Of a stretch of DNA of 64,000 nucleotides, positions 43,076-52,538 are shown in pieces. This DNA is from Methylobacterium sp. Leaf123. GTDB taxonomy: Bacteria > Pseudomonadota > Alphaproteobacteria > Rhizobiales > Beijerinckiaceae. The notes beneath the pieces were generated by a model, which was given only the letters and a program-made list of their open reading frames with translations, searched no databases and was not told where the DNA came from. The position numbers and the translations under genes were made by a program. Each line of letters begins with the position of its first letter. The first letter of the stretch is position 1. The stretch covers positions 124,526-188,525 of the forward strand of contig NZ_LMNS01000034.1 in the NCBI RefSeq assembly GCF_001423405.1, in the 5' to 3' direction.

Positions 43076-43966
43076 TCACCTGCCCGCCAAGGATGGCCGA
43101 AGCGTGACGACCCGGTCGTTGCCCGCCAGATCCTGGCCGACGCCGATGACCTCGAATCCCGTCCCTTGCGCGAGACGGGTCAGGGCGTTTCCCTGATCGT
43201 ATCCGATCTCCAGCACGAGCGCGCCGTTCGCCGAGAGCAGACCCGGCCGCCGCGCGACATCCGCGAGAATCGCCCGGTAGGCATCAAGGCCGTCGGCACC
43301 GCCGTCGAGGGCGGCCTGTGGGTCGTGCAAGCGAACCTCCGGTTCGAGCGTCGCGATGACCGGGGCGGCGATGTAGGGCGGGTTCGAGACGATGAGGTCG
43401 AACGGCCCCTTCAGCGCATCGAGCCAGGAGCCGCACAGAAAGGCGGCTCGATCGGCGACACCGTTCGCCGCCGCGTTCCGCCGGGCGACCGCGAGCGCCG
43501 CCATTGACTGGTCGAGGCCGAAGCCGAACGCCCCCGGCCGCTCATGCAGCAGAGCCACGAGGATGCAGCCGGAGCCGGTGCCGAGATCGATCAGGCGCGG
43601 CGGCCGCTCGCCCTCGGGCAGCAAGCGCAGGGCCGTTTCCACGACGCTCTCGGTGTCGGGCCGGGGCACCAGCGTCTCCGGGCCGAGGGCGAAGGGCAGC
43701 CCCCAGAATTCCCAGGCGCCGAGGATCCGCGCCACCGGCTCGCCCGCGAGCCGGCGCTCGGCCGCCTGCCGGAGCGCCTCCGCACCGGCCGCACCGAGCG
43801 GTTCCTGTCCCCGCAGGGTCAGATCGAGGGGAGTGAGCGAAAGAATGTGCAGGGCGAGGAAGCGCGCATCCGAGCGCGCATTCGGCAAGCCGGACTCCTC
43901 GAAGGTCCGGACGAGTTGGCGCAGGGCGGCTTCACGGGGAAGCGTCGGGGCAAAGCTGGGGCTCAT
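43076..43966 (-). CDS. prmC: Peptide chain release factor N5-glutamine methyltransferase
   Basis: 296 residues. PrmC methylates the Gln of the GGQ motif in release factors 1 and 2. The SAM site is LIDLGTGSGCILVALL and the catalytic motif is VSNPPYIA; RPDTESVVETAL is also conserved, as is the N-terminal helical substrate domain. The ATG at 43966 is used; a GTG at 43984 overlaps the prfA stop as GTGA and may be the coupled start, adding six residues. It lies directly after prfA, whose product is its substrate. Confidence 0.94.
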   Translation of the reverse strand: MSPSFAPTLPREAALRQLVRTFEESGLPNARSDARFLALHILSLTPLDLTLRGQEPLGAAGAEALRQAAERRLAGEPVARILGAWEFWGLPFALGPETLVPRPDTESVVETALRLLPEGERPPRLIDLGTGSGCILVALLHERPGAFGFGLDQSMAALAVARRNAAANGVADRAAFLCGSWLDALKGPFDLIVSNPPYIAAPVIATLEPEVRLHDPQAALDGGADGLDAYRAILADVARRPGLLSANGALVLEIGYDQGNALTRLAQGTGFEVIGVGQDLAGNDRVVTLRPSLAGR

Positions 43967-43980
43967 GCCGGCCCCAGCCC

Positions 43981-45066
43981 TCACGCCATTCCCTCGGCGG
44001 CCAGCAACTCGGCCTGATGCTCGGTCACCAGGGCGTCGATCACCTCGTCGAGCGCTTGGCCGGCCATAACCTCCTCCAGCTTGTAGAGGGTCAGGTTGAT
44101 GCGGTGGTCGGTGACGCGCCCTTGCGGGAAATTGTAGGTGCGGATGCGCTCCGAGCGGTCGCCGGAGCCCACCTGCGCCTTGCGGTCGGCGGCCCGCGCC
44201 GAATCCTTGGCGGTGCGCTCGGCGTCGAACAGCTTCGAACGCAGCAGGGACATCGCCCGAGCGCGGTTCTTGTGCTGCGAGCGCTCCTCCTGGACGAACA
44301 CCACCACGCCGGTCGGAATATGGGTGATGCGGATCGCCGATTCCGTCTTGTTGACGTGCTGGCCACCGGCGCCCTGCGCCCGCATGGTATCGATCTTCAG
44401 GTCGGCCTCGTTGACGACGATGTCGACCTCTTCCGCCTCCGGCAGCACGGCGACCGTGGCGGCGGAGGTGTGGATGCGCCCCTGCGTCTCGGTGTCGGGC
44501 ACGCGCTGGACGCGGTGGGCGCCGCTCTCGAACTTGAGGCGCGAGAACACGGAGCGACCCTTCACCTCGGCCACGACCTCGCGATAGCCGCCGGCCGTGC
44601 CCTCGCTCTCCGAGATCACCTCGACGCGCCAGCCCTTCGACTCGGCATATTTTGCGTACATGCGGAACAGGTCGCCCGCGAACAGGGCCGCCTCGTCACC
44701 GCCGGTGCCGGCGCGGATTTCGAGGATCGCGCTCTTTTCGTCGGCCGCATCCTTGGGCAGCAGGATCAGTTGCAGCGCGCGGTGGGCCTGTTCGAGCGCC
44801 TCTTCCGCCTCCGGCTTCTCCTCGGCGGCGAGCGCGCGCATCTCCGGATCGCCGCCCGGCTCATCGATCATCGCCCGGATGCCGGCCAGATTGGCCTCCG
44901 CCAGACGGTAATGATGGATCGCGGCCACGACGCCGTCGAGTTCGGACAATTCGCGGGAGAGTTGCACGATGCTCCCGGCATCGGCCGAACCGTCGGCGAG
45001 TTGCGCCGTGACGATGTCGTGCCGCGCCAGGATGGCGTCGAGGCGATCGGAAGGAATGGGGGTCAT
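43981..45066 (-). CDS. prfA: Peptide chain release factor 1
   Basis: 361 residues. RF1 reads UAA and UAG. The catalytic loop is GAGGQHVNKTESAIRI, whose Gln is methylated by PrmC encoded next door. The codon-recognition segment is VQRVPDTETQGRIHTSA, so the PxT tripeptide is Pro-Asp-Thr. The RF-1 domain ends in RTYNFPQGRVTDHRINL. Length is standard. It is coupled to prmC. Confidence 0.97.
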   Translation of the reverse strand: MTPIPSDRLDAILARHDIVTAQLADGSADAGSIVQLSRELSELDGVVAAIHHYRLAEANLAGIRAMIDEPGGDPEMRALAAEEKPEAEEALEQAHRALQLILLPKDAADEKSAILEIRAGTGGDEAALFAGDLFRMYAKYAESKGWRVEVISESEGTAGGYREVVAEVKGRSVFSRLKFESGAHRVQRVPDTETQGRIHTSAATVAVLPEAEEVDIVVNEADLKIDTMRAQGAGGQHVNKTESAIRITHIPTGVVVFVQEERSQHKNRARAMSLLRSKLFDAERTAKDSARAADRKAQVGSGDRSERIRTYNFPQGRVTDHRINLTLYKLEEVMAGQALDEVIDALVTEHQAELLAAEGMA

Positions 45067-45260
45067 CGCCTGTTAGGATACTCGTCGATGGTGCGCGTCA
45101 AATCGGAAGGAGACGGGGCGGATCGCACGGCCGCTTCGGCTGGCTCGCCGGAACGGCAAGGTTCATGGCGGTCCGACCGGCACCCGTTACCCGTGCGGCG
45201 ACCGGGAGGGAAGATGCGCCGGGGCCGGTCCGCCGCGCATCCGCGTCGTTCAAGGGCCGC

Positions 45261-45905
45261 TCACGCCGCGGCAGACCACGCAGACGCCGCAAGCACGACC
45301 TCCGCCGGCACGTTCACCCAGGTCTCGCCATCGGGTTCGGGGTTGGCGGCGATCCGATAGCCGAGGGTGTAGCCGAGCCAGCGCGGATGGCGGCCGCCGG
45401 CTCCGAAGAACCAGCCGGCGTGATCGTGATTCGGCGCCCGCAGCTCCGCCGCACTCGGGAGATGGGCCCGCAGAGCCGCGTCGTCCAGGGCGCATTCCCA
45501 CGGCTCGGGGGGCGCCTTGAAAAGTGTCCCGGCGAACTGCCCGGCAAGTCCCTCGCTGACGATCGCTTCGCCGAGCGTGCGTCCGTATCCGGGCCCAGCA
45601 AAGCGACGGCAGTGATGCACCTCATGCGCGATCGTCCGCCGGATATCGCCGGTGTCGAGGCTCGCCGCAAAGTTCGGATTGAGCGGATCGACGGTCAGCG
45701 CGCACAGGCCCGGACGGTAGGCGCGGCCGGCCGTTCCGACCTCCGGAATGACCGCGCCGGTCACGCGCTGCACGAGGATGTCCATCCGGAACGGCGGCAG
45801 GACGCCGGCCACGGCGTTCCGGGCGGTCTCGATCTCGGCTGCGATCCGGTCGCGCCAAGGCGCGAGGTCGCCCTCGGCCTCCAGCCAGTGCAGGTGCCAG
45901 TCCAA
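45261..45905 (-). CDS. Predicted zinc-dependent protease, DUF2268-like
   Basis: 214 residues. The zinc site is IAHEVHHCRR (HExxH), with a downstream Glu in SEGLAGQFAG; it resembles DUF2268 proteins, which are putative metallopeptidases. No signal peptide is seen, so it should be cytoplasmic. The start is a TTG at 45905 with a good GGAGG site seven bases upstream. It lies between ptsP and prfA but is separated from ptsP by a dispersed repeat, so it may have its own promoter. Confidence 0.75.
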   Translation of the reverse strand: MDWHLHWLEAEGDLAPWRDRIAAEIETARNAVAGVLPPFRMDILVQRVTGAVIPEVGTAGRAYRPGLCALTVDPLNPNFAASLDTGDIRRTIAHEVHHCRRFAGPGYGRTLGEAIVSEGLAGQFAGTLFKAPPEPWECALDDAALRAHLPSAAELRAPNHDHAGWFFGAGGRHPRWLGYTLGYRIAANPEPDGETWVNVPAEVVLAASAWSAAA

Positions 45906-45935
45906 AAGAGTCCTCCGACCTAAGCCTCTTGTTTC

Positions 45936-45981
45936 GCATCGCCTTTTTCCGAAAGCCGGCGACCGTCTTCCGGGGCGATGC
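45936..45981. repeat. Dispersed palindromic repeat, family A, copy 2
   Basis: Arms GCATCGCC and GGCGATGC with CCGAAAGCCGGC inside. The paired changes (TC to CC in one arm, GA to GG in the other) keep the stem, which argues that the structure is conserved. Confidence 0.65.
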
Positions 45982-45982
45982 T

Positions 45983-48244
45983 CTAAATCGGCACGCCGTT
46001 CGCCTTGGCATAGGCGGCCAGGGCGGGCCGGACCGAGGCGCCGTCGGTCACACGGGTCAGCTCGGACTGGATCAACGCCGCGACCTCGCCGGCATCGGCG
46101 GAGAGCACCATCGCCTTGACCGGGCCGATCGAGGCCGGCGACATCGAGAAATCACGGAAGCCCAGACCGATCAGCGCCAGCGCCTCGAGCGGCCGGCCGC
46201 CGATCTCGCCGCAGACGGTGGCCGGGCAGCCCTGCGCCGCGGAGCGCTCGGCGATGAGGCGGAAGGCGCGCATCGCCGCCCCGCACAGCGGATCGAAGCG
46301 GTTGGCCACGCGCCGGTTCTCGCGATCGACGGCGAACAGGAACTGCATCAGGTCGTTCGAGCCGACCGACAGAAAGTCCGCCTCGCGGGCGATCTCGTCG
46401 ATCTGGAACAGCAGCGAGGGCACCTCGACCATCGCGCCGAGGCGGCAATCGCTCGGCAGGGCGTAGCCGTGGCGGCGCAGATGCGCCTTCTCGCGCTCGA
46501 CGATGTCGCGGGCGCGGATGAACTCCTCGACGGTGGCGACCATCGGGAACATGATCTTGATCGGGCGCCCCGCCGCCGCCTTGAGCAGCGCACGCAACTG
46601 CACCCGCAGCAAAGCCGGCCGGTCGAGGCCGATGCGGATCGCCCGCCAGCCGAGCGCCGGGTTCTCCTCCTCCAAAGCCGGCATGTAGGGGAGGATCTTG
46701 TCGCCGCCGATGTCGAGGGTGCGGATCGTGACCGGCAGGTCGCCGGTGGCCGAATAGACCGCCTCGTAGAGCGTCTGCTGCTCGGCGGCCGAGGGCATCC
46801 GCTCGGCGATCATGAATTGCAGCTCGGTGCGGAACAGGCCGACGCCCTCCGCCCCCGTCTCGTGCAGATGCGTCAGATCGACGAGCAGGCCGGCATTGAG
46901 ATGCAGGCCGATCTTTACGCCGTCGCGGGTGACGGCGGGCACGTCGCGCAGCGCCCGGTACTGCTCCTGCCGCCGGGCGCGCAGGCGCACCATCTCGGCA
47001 TAGGAGGCCTCGACCTCGGGTGTGGGTCGGATCTGCACCTCGCCGGCGAGGCCATCGACGATGATCGCATCGCCCGAATCGCACAGGCCCGTGGCGTTGG
47101 CGATCTCGCCCACCGCCGGGATGCCGAGCGCGCGGGCGACGATGGCGATGTGGCTCGTCGGCCCGCCCTCCTCCAGCACCACGCCGCGTAAGCGAGCCCG
47201 GTCGTAATCGAGGAGCGCCGCCGGCCCCATGGAGCGGGCGACCAGAATCGCATTCTCCGGCAGGCCGTCGCCCCCCCGCCCCTCCTGGCCGACGAGGCGG
47301 CGCAGCAGGCGGTTAGCGAGGTCGTCGAGATCGTGCAGCCGGTCGCGCAGGTAAGGATCGCTCTGGCGCAGCATCCGGGCGCGGTTGTCCGACTGCACCC
47401 GCTCGACGGCGGCCTCGGCGGTCAGGCCCGACTGGACCGCCTCGCGCATCCGCCGCAGCCAGCCCTTGTCGTGGGCGAACATCCGCACGGTCTCGAGGAT
47501 CTCGCGGGATTCGCCCGAGCCGATACCGTCGCCGCGCTCGACCAGCTCGTCGATCGCCGAGCGCACATCCTCGATCGCCGCCTCGAGCCGCTCCATCTCG
47601 CGCTCGACATTCTCGGCGATCAGCGTCTTCACGACGATGCGCGGCTCGTGCAGCACGACATGGCCGAGGCCGATCCCGTCGGCGAGCGCGACCCCGCGCT
47701 GGCTCACCGGACGGCGGGCGGCGGTGCCGGCACCGGGCGACAGCGCCTGGAGTTCGCCCGAGGCGATCAGCTCGGCCAGCACCATGGCGGTGGTCTGGAG
47801 AGCCTCGATCTCCTCCTCGGAATAGACCCGGTAGGTCTTGTTCTGGACCACCAGCACGCCGAGCGTATTCCCGGCCCGCAGCAGCGGAACGCCGAGGAAG
47901 GCGTGATAGATCTCCTCGCCCGTTTCCGGCCGATACGAGAACGAAGGGTGGGATTGCGCGTCGGAGAGCGCCAGCGGCTCGGCGGTCTTGGCGATGAGGC
48001 CGACGAGACCCTCATCGGCGCGCATGCGGGTGATGTGGACCGCGTCGCGGTTCAGACCCTCGGTTGCAAACAGTTCGAGGGTGTTGTCATCGCGCACCAC
48101 ATAGACCGAGCACACCTCGGCGATCACGTTCGCCGCGATGAGGACGACGATCCGATCGAGACGCTGCTGCGGACTGACCGGCTCCGCCATGGCTTCGCGG
48201 AGCCGGCGCAGCAGCAGGCGCGGGCCTCCGGGCGCAGCGGGCAT
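45983..48244 (-). CDS. ptsP: Phosphoenolpyruvate-protein phosphotransferase, nitrogen PTS enzyme I
   Basis: 753 residues. An N-terminal GAF domain (about 15-165) distinguishes EI-Ntr from sugar PTS enzyme I. The HPr-binding and phospho-His domain has the active His in GGPTSHIAIVARALG. The C-terminal PEP barrel has GVGLFRTELQFM, RTLDIGGDK, FLSVGSNDLMQ and the Cys in TVCGEIGG. It passes phosphate from PEP to NPr and EIIA-Ntr to control nitrogen, potassium and carbon metabolism. The ATG at 48244 is preferred over 48274. lysC lies 71 bases upstream. Confidence 0.94.
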   Translation of the reverse strand: MPAAPGGPRLLLRRLREAMAEPVSPQQRLDRIVVLIAANVIAEVCSVYVVRDDNTLELFATEGLNRDAVHITRMRADEGLVGLIAKTAEPLALSDAQSHPSFSYRPETGEEIYHAFLGVPLLRAGNTLGVLVVQNKTYRVYSEEEIEALQTTAMVLAELIASGELQALSPGAGTAARRPVSQRGVALADGIGLGHVVLHEPRIVVKTLIAENVEREMERLEAAIEDVRSAIDELVERGDGIGSGESREILETVRMFAHDKGWLRRMREAVQSGLTAEAAVERVQSDNRARMLRQSDPYLRDRLHDLDDLANRLLRRLVGQEGRGGDGLPENAILVARSMGPAALLDYDRARLRGVVLEEGGPTSHIAIVARALGIPAVGEIANATGLCDSGDAIIVDGLAGEVQIRPTPEVEASYAEMVRLRARRQEQYRALRDVPAVTRDGVKIGLHLNAGLLVDLTHLHETGAEGVGLFRTELQFMIAERMPSAAEQQTLYEAVYSATGDLPVTIRTLDIGGDKILPYMPALEEENPALGWRAIRIGLDRPALLRVQLRALLKAAAGRPIKIMFPMVATVEEFIRARDIVEREKAHLRRHGYALPSDCRLGAMVEVPSLLFQIDEIAREADFLSVGSNDLMQFLFAVDRENRRVANRFDPLCGAAMRAFRLIAERSAAQGCPATVCGEIGGRPLEALALIGLGFRDFSMSPASIGPVKAMVLSADAGEVAALIQSELTRVTDGASVRPALAAYAKANGVPI

Positions 48245-48315
48245 CGTGTCGTCAATCCGGGTCGGCCGGCGCAACCCTGGCTGGTAAGCCGTGGGGCCGA
48301 CGCCGACGGGAACGG

Positions 48316-49551
48316 TCAGGCCTGGTCGAGGCCGTATAGCGAGTGGAGCGTACGGACGGCAAGCTCCGTGTAGGCGGCATCGATCAGGACCGAGAACTTG
48401 ATCTCGGAGGTGGTGATCGCGCGAATGTTGATACCCTTCTGCGCCAGCGCCCGGAAGGCCTTGGCCGCAACGCCCGCATGCGACCGCATGCCGACGCCGA
48501 TCGCCGAAACCTTCACGACATCGGTGGCGCCCTCGATCTGGCCGAACTGGATCGTGTCGCGCTGCGCGTCGAGGATGGCGCGGGAGCGCTCGTAATCGGC
48601 CGCCGGCACGGTGAAGGTCATGTCGGTGGTCGATTGGTCGCCAGACACGGTCTGGATGATCATGTCGACATTGATGTTGGCATCCGCCAGCGGCCCGAAG
48701 ATCGCCGCGGCGATGCCGGGGCTGTCCTTCACGGCGCGCAGGGTGATCTGCGCCTCGTCCTTCGAGAAGGCGATGCCGGTGATGATCTGCTGTTCCACGA
48801 TTTGGTCCTCGTCGCAGATGAGGGTGCCCGGCCGCGCGGCATCGGGGGGATCGAAGGAGGAGCGCACCGTGGTCGGCACCCGGTGCACCATGGCGAGCTC
48901 GACGGAGCGCACCTGAAGCACCTTGGCGCCCAGGGACGCCATCTCCAGCATCTCCTCGAAGGTCACGCGCTCCATGCGCTGGGCCTTGGGCACCACGCGG
49001 GGATCGGTGGTGTAGACCCCGTCCACGTCGGTGTAGATGTCGCAGCGCTCCGCGCCGATGGCGGCGGCGATCGCCACCGCGGACGTGTCCGAGCCGCCGC
49101 GTCCCAACGTCGCAATTCGGCCGGTCTCGGCGTTCACGCCCTGGAAGCCGGAGATGACGGCGACCTCGCCGCGCTTGAAGCTCTCGTCGAGATTCTTCGG
49201 GTCGATGCCCTCGATCCGGGCCGAGCCATGCGCGTCGGAGGTGTGGATCGGGATCTGCCAGCCCTGCCAGGAGCGGGCCTTGATCCCGTCCTTGTTGAGC
49301 GCGATGGCCAGCAACCCCGAGGTGACCTGCTCGCCGGAGGCCACGACCGTGTCGTATTCCGCCGCGCCGTAGAGCGGATCGGCGTCCTTGACCCAGCCGA
49401 CCAGCTCGTTGGTCTTGCCCGACATCGCCGAGACCACGACGGCGACCTCGTAGCCGGCCGCGACCTCGCGGGCGACGTGGCGCGCCACGTTGCGGATGCG
49501 ATCGACGGTGGCGACGGAGGTGCCGCCGAATTTCATCACCAAACGGGGCAT
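48316..49551 (-). CDS. lysC: Aspartate kinase
   Basis: 411 residues. It catalyses the first step towards Lys, Met, Thr and diaminopimelate. The kinase core starts RLVMKFGGTSVATVDRIRN and has GRGGSDTSAVAIAAAIGAERCDIYTDVDG, split here at GGSDTSAVAIA. Two ACT domains follow (QITLRAVKDSPGIAAAIF and KVSAIGVGMRSHAGVAAKAF), which are usual feedback sites for lysine and threonine. Full length. Divergent from ubiG and upstream of ptsP, a common order in Rhizobiales. Confidence 0.96.
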   Translation of the reverse strand: MPRLVMKFGGTSVATVDRIRNVARHVAREVAAGYEVAVVVSAMSGKTNELVGWVKDADPLYGAAEYDTVVASGEQVTSGLLAIALNKDGIKARSWQGWQIPIHTSDAHGSARIEGIDPKNLDESFKRGEVAVISGFQGVNAETGRIATLGRGGSDTSAVAIAAAIGAERCDIYTDVDGVYTTDPRVVPKAQRMERVTFEEMLEMASLGAKVLQVRSVELAMVHRVPTTVRSSFDPPDAARPGTLICDEDQIVEQQIITGIAFSKDEAQITLRAVKDSPGIAAAIFGPLADANINVDMIIQTVSGDQSTTDMTFTVPAADYERSRAILDAQRDTIQFGQIEGATDVVKVSAIGVGMRSHAGVAAKAFRALAQKGINIRAITTSEIKFSVLIDAAYTELAVRTLHSLYGLDQA

Positions 49552-49727
49552 GTCGCGTCCGGTCTGCTCATTTTGTCCCTACGGTGCCGGCCGCGAGGCC
49601 GGCGCGCCGCGTCACACGGAAAACAACACGGCGCGGCTGTACCGGGGATGCGACCGGCGGGTACAAGGGCCCCCCGGCCGTGTCAATCGGACGGACCGTA
49701 GGTTCAAACGATGCGAAAGTGAGCCGG

Positions 49728-50465
49728 ATGACGGGTGCCTCGATCGACCGGGACGAAGTGGCGCGCTTCGACGCCCTAGCGGCGCGCTGGTGGGACGAGC
49801 GCGGGCCGATGGCGGTTCTGCACAAGTTCAATCCCGTTCGGGTCGGTTACATCCGCGACGAGGCGTGCCGGATCTTCGACCGCGACCCGGCCGCGCCCTT
49901 GCCGCTCGAAGGGCTCAGCGTGATCGATATCGGCTGCGGCGGCGGCGTCCTGTCCGAGCCGCTCGCCCGGCTCGGCGCGACGGTGACGGGCCTCGACCCG
50001 GCGACCGGCAACATCGCGGCTGCCCGCGCCCATGCGGAAGCGGAAGGCCTCACCATCGATTACCGCGACGAGACCATCGAGGCGGTGGCCGCCCGCGGCG
50101 AACGCTTCGACATCGTGCTCGCCATGGAGGTGGTCGAGCATGTCTCCGACCGCGCGGGCTTTCTGCGGGCCTGCTGCACGACCGTGAAGCCCGGCGGCCT
50201 GCTGTTTGCCGCCACCCTCAACCGGACGATGCGCTCCTTCGCGCTGGCCATCGTCGGCGCCGAATACGTGCTGCGCTGGCTGCCGCGGGGCACCCACGAT
50301 TGGGAGAAGTTCGTGACGCCGCGGGAGCTTGCCGCCGACATCACGGCGGGCGGCCTCACCGTCACCGACACGACCGGCGTGGTCTACAACCCGCTCAATG
50401 ATTCCTGGCGCGCCAGCCGCGACACGGGGGTGAACTACATGGTGGCCGCGCACCGTCCCGCCTGA
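49728..50465 (+). CDS. ubiG: Ubiquinone biosynthesis O-methyltransferase
   Basis: 245 residues. UbiG performs both O-methylations in ubiquinone synthesis. Conserved parts: DEVARFDALAARWWDERGPM, LHKFNPVRVGYIRD, the SAM site VIDIGCGGGVLSEPLARLGA, MEVVEHVSD, and the ending VNYMVAAHRP. The ATG at 49728 matches the family start; the longer frame lacks conservation. Its 3' end runs into a 17-base tandem repeat. Confidence 0.95.
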   Translation: MTGASIDRDEVARFDALAARWWDERGPMAVLHKFNPVRVGYIRDEACRIFDRDPAAPLPLEGLSVIDIGCGGGVLSEPLARLGATVTGLDPATGNIAAARAHAEAEGLTIDYRDETIEAVAARGERFDIVLAMEVVEHVSDRAGFLRACCTTVKPGGLLFAATLNRTMRSFALAIVGAEYVLRWLPRGTHDWEKFVTPRELAADITAGGLTVTDTTGVVYNPLNDSWRASRDTGVNYMVAAHRPA

Positions 50466-50507
50466 ACGAATCGCCCACCTGAACGAAGCGCCCGCCTGAA
50501 CGAAGCG
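50457..50507. repeat. Three tandem copies of a 17-base unit at the end of ubiG
   Basis: Units at 50457-50473, 50474-50490 and 50491-50507 read CCCGCCTGAACGAATCG, CCCACCTGAACGAAGCG and CCCGCCTGAACGAAGCG. The first contains the ubiG stop codon, so the array probably grew by slippage just after the gene. Confidence 0.85.
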
Positions 50508-50559
50508 AACCGGTATTCGTTGAGGGATCTCCGAAGCAGAACGGAGAACCTCGCACACC

Positions 50560-51132
50560 ATGCTCGAAAAGCTGCCGCACGCCGTCGGTCAGGCGCTCTC
50601 CGGCTTGAGGGCCGGGGCCGAGAAAGCCGCCTTCCACACGGTCGCGGCGGAGGCCCCCGCGACGCTCCGCGTGACGAGCGCGGCTTTCACCGACACCGCG
50701 CCGATCCCCGCCCGCTACACCGCCGACGGCGAGGGGCTCTCGCCGCCGCTGGCCATCGCCGACGTGCCGGAGGGGGCGGCCGCGCTCGTCCTGTTCGTGG
50801 AAGACCCGGACGCGCCCTCCTCGCACCCCTTCGTCCACCTCATCGCCTGGAACCTGCGCCCGGAGGCCCAAACCGTCCCCGAGGGGGCGTTCGCGAGCCC
50901 AGCGGGCGAAGGTGCCCCGCACGATCTTGGCCGCAACTCGTTCCAGAAGGACGGCTGGCTGCCGCCGGACCCGCCGACCGGCCACGGCCCGCACCATTAC
51001 CTGTTCCAGGTCTTCGCGCTGGCCCGTCCCGCCGACCTGCCCGCTTCGCCGGGCCGCAGCGCCCTGCTCGACGCGCTCCGGGGCAACGTGATCGCCAAGG
51101 GCCTGCTGACGGGGACCTACGAGCGGGCCTGA
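50560..51132 (+). CDS. YbhB/YbcL-family (PEBP, Raf kinase inhibitor-like) protein
   Basis: 190 residues. The PEBP fold is seen in ARYTADGEGLSPPLAI, LFVEDPDAPS with the ligand-pocket Asp-Pro-Asp, HLIAWNLRPE, and the GPHHYLFQVFAL strand with its conserved His. Bacterial members bind small anions or lipids, and the role is unclear. The first 30 residues are an extra amphipathic lead-in without a signal. It follows ubiG by 94 bases, but the tandem repeat between them makes joint expression uncertain. Confidence 0.88.
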   Translation: MLEKLPHAVGQALSGLRAGAEKAAFHTVAAEAPATLRVTSAAFTDTAPIPARYTADGEGLSPPLAIADVPEGAAALVLFVEDPDAPSSHPFVHLIAWNLRPEAQTVPEGAFASPAGEGAPHDLGRNSFQKDGWLPPDPPTGHGPHHYLFQVFALARPADLPASPGRSALLDALRGNVIAKGLLTGTYERA

Positions 51133-51268
51133 ACGTCTTGCGCTCGATATCTTGCGCTCGCGCCGTGCGAGCGGGCATGACCGTGGCTGAACGCGGCACC
51201 GATCCCGCTCCCGCCTGCCGGGCGCGGGGATTCGGCACGACCGGCGATGTGAGGGAGACGGCGCTGAC

Positions 51269-52249
51269 ATGAAGGCCCTGGTGTGCAGCCGGCTCGGCGG
51301 GCCGGAGGATCTCGGCATCGAGAATCTGCCCGATCCGGTGGCGGGCCCCGGCGAGGCGCTGGTGCGGGTGCGGGTCGCGGCGCTGAACTTCTTCGACACG
51401 CTCATCATCGCCGGGCGCTATCAGGTGAAGCCCGACCTGCCGTTCTCCCCCGGCGGCGAGGCCTGCGGCGTGATCGAGGCTCTGGGCCCCGACGTGAAGG
51501 GTTTCTCCGTCGGCGACCGGGTGATGGTCCATCTCAGCCACGGCACCGCCCGCGAGCGGATCGCGGTTCCGCTCAAGCGTCTCGCACGGGTGCCGGACGC
51601 CGTCTCCGACGAGATCGCCGCCGGGCTCTCGATCACCTACGGCACCACGCTCCACGCGCTCCGGGACCGCGCCGGCATCCGGCCGGGCGAAACCCTGGTC
51701 GTGCTCGGCGCCTCGGGGGGCGTCGGGCTCGCCGCGGTCGAACTCGGCAAGCTGCTCGGCGCCCGTGTCATCGCCTGCGCCTCATCGCCCGAAAAGCTCG
51801 AGACTGCCCGCGCCCACGGCGCCGACGACCTCGTCGACTATCGGGCCGACAACCTGCGCGAAGCCTTGCGGCGCCTCACGGGCGAGCGCGGCGTCGACGT
51901 GGTCTACGACGCGGTCGGCGGCGATCTGGCCGAGCCGGCCATGCGCGCGCTCGGCTGGAAAGGCCGCTTCCTCGTGATCGGCTTTGCCGCCGGCGAGATC
52001 CCGAAATTCCCCCTCAACGTCATCATGCTCAAGGGCATCGACGTGCAAGGCGTCCATTGGGGCGCCTTCGTCGAGCGCGAGCCGGAGGCGCATGCCGCGA
52101 ACCAAGCCCAACTGCTCGCCTGGGCGGCCGAGGGCAAACTCACCGTGAAGGTGCACGGCACCTATCCGCTCGACGCCTACGCGGAGGCGCTCGGCGTGCT
52201 CGTCCGCCGGGAGGCGGTCGGCAAGGTGTTGCTCGATCTCAAAGGCTAG
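51269..52249 (+). CDS. NADPH:quinone oxidoreductase-like, zinc-independent MDR protein
   Basis: 326 residues of the medium-chain reductase family. VRVAALNFFDTLIIAGRYQ and FSPGGEACGVIEALG form the substrate domain. The nucleotide site is LGASGGVGLAAVELGKLLGA, and VDVVYDAVGG follows. No catalytic or structural zinc cysteines occur, as in QOR-type enzymes, so the likely reaction is NADPH-dependent reduction of quinones or enoyl compounds. The ATG with AGGGAGA upstream is a good start. Confidence 0.88.
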   Translation: MKALVCSRLGGPEDLGIENLPDPVAGPGEALVRVRVAALNFFDTLIIAGRYQVKPDLPFSPGGEACGVIEALGPDVKGFSVGDRVMVHLSHGTARERIAVPLKRLARVPDAVSDEIAAGLSITYGTTLHALRDRAGIRPGETLVVLGASGGVGLAAVELGKLLGARVIACASSPEKLETARAHGADDLVDYRADNLREALRRLTGERGVDVVYDAVGGDLAEPAMRALGWKGRFLVIGFAAGEIPKFPLNVIMLKGIDVQGVHWGAFVEREPEAHAANQAQLLAWAAEGKLTVKVHGTYPLDAYAEALGVLVRREAVGKVLLDLKG

Positions 52250-52463
52250 AGACAAGCCCGGCCGAAGGGGATCGCGGCAGACCGCCAAGTTCCCGCGCAG
52301 CGGCAGTAAAACGCCGCCTTGCATCCAAGAAGTGCACTCGGAGGTCTCGCCCCGGCGAATTCGAAGCGGATGGCTAGAGAGTTCCGAAATCGGGGTATCG
52401 GCCGCCCGCCGTTCGGGGGGCTTTCCATAATCCGCACTCAACACAAAAATTTCGACGCATGAA

Positions 52464-52487
52464 CAAGTGCAAGATTTTTAACACTTG
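52464..52487. promoter_or_regulatory. Inverted repeat upstream of the peroxidase gene
   Basis: CAAGTG and CACTTG flank a 12-base AT-rich spacer. It lies 52 bases before the peroxidase ATG. It could be an operator or a weak hairpin. Confidence 0.3.
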
Positions 52488-52504
52488 TAATTGATAGCTC
52501 GGCC

Positions 52505-52526
52505 AAGCGGCACGGCCGGCTTTTTT
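52505..52526 (+). terminator. Hairpin with T run between the reductase and peroxidase genes
   Basis: AAGCGGC pairs with GCCGGCTT with one bulged G, and TTTTTT follows. It lies 256 bases after the reductase stop and 13 before the peroxidase ATG, so it may end readthrough or act as an attenuator. Confidence 0.4.
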
Positions 52527-52538
52527 CAGGTCATTCTC

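Noticed and set aside
42933..43196. An 87-codon plus-strand frame upstream of prmC
   Set aside because: It overlaps the 3' end of prmC on the other strand and has no ribosome site or conserved pattern.
46000..47200. Long plus-strand frames opposite ptsP
   Set aside because: Composition-driven shadows; ptsP has the conserved GAF, phospho-His and PEP-barrel motifs.
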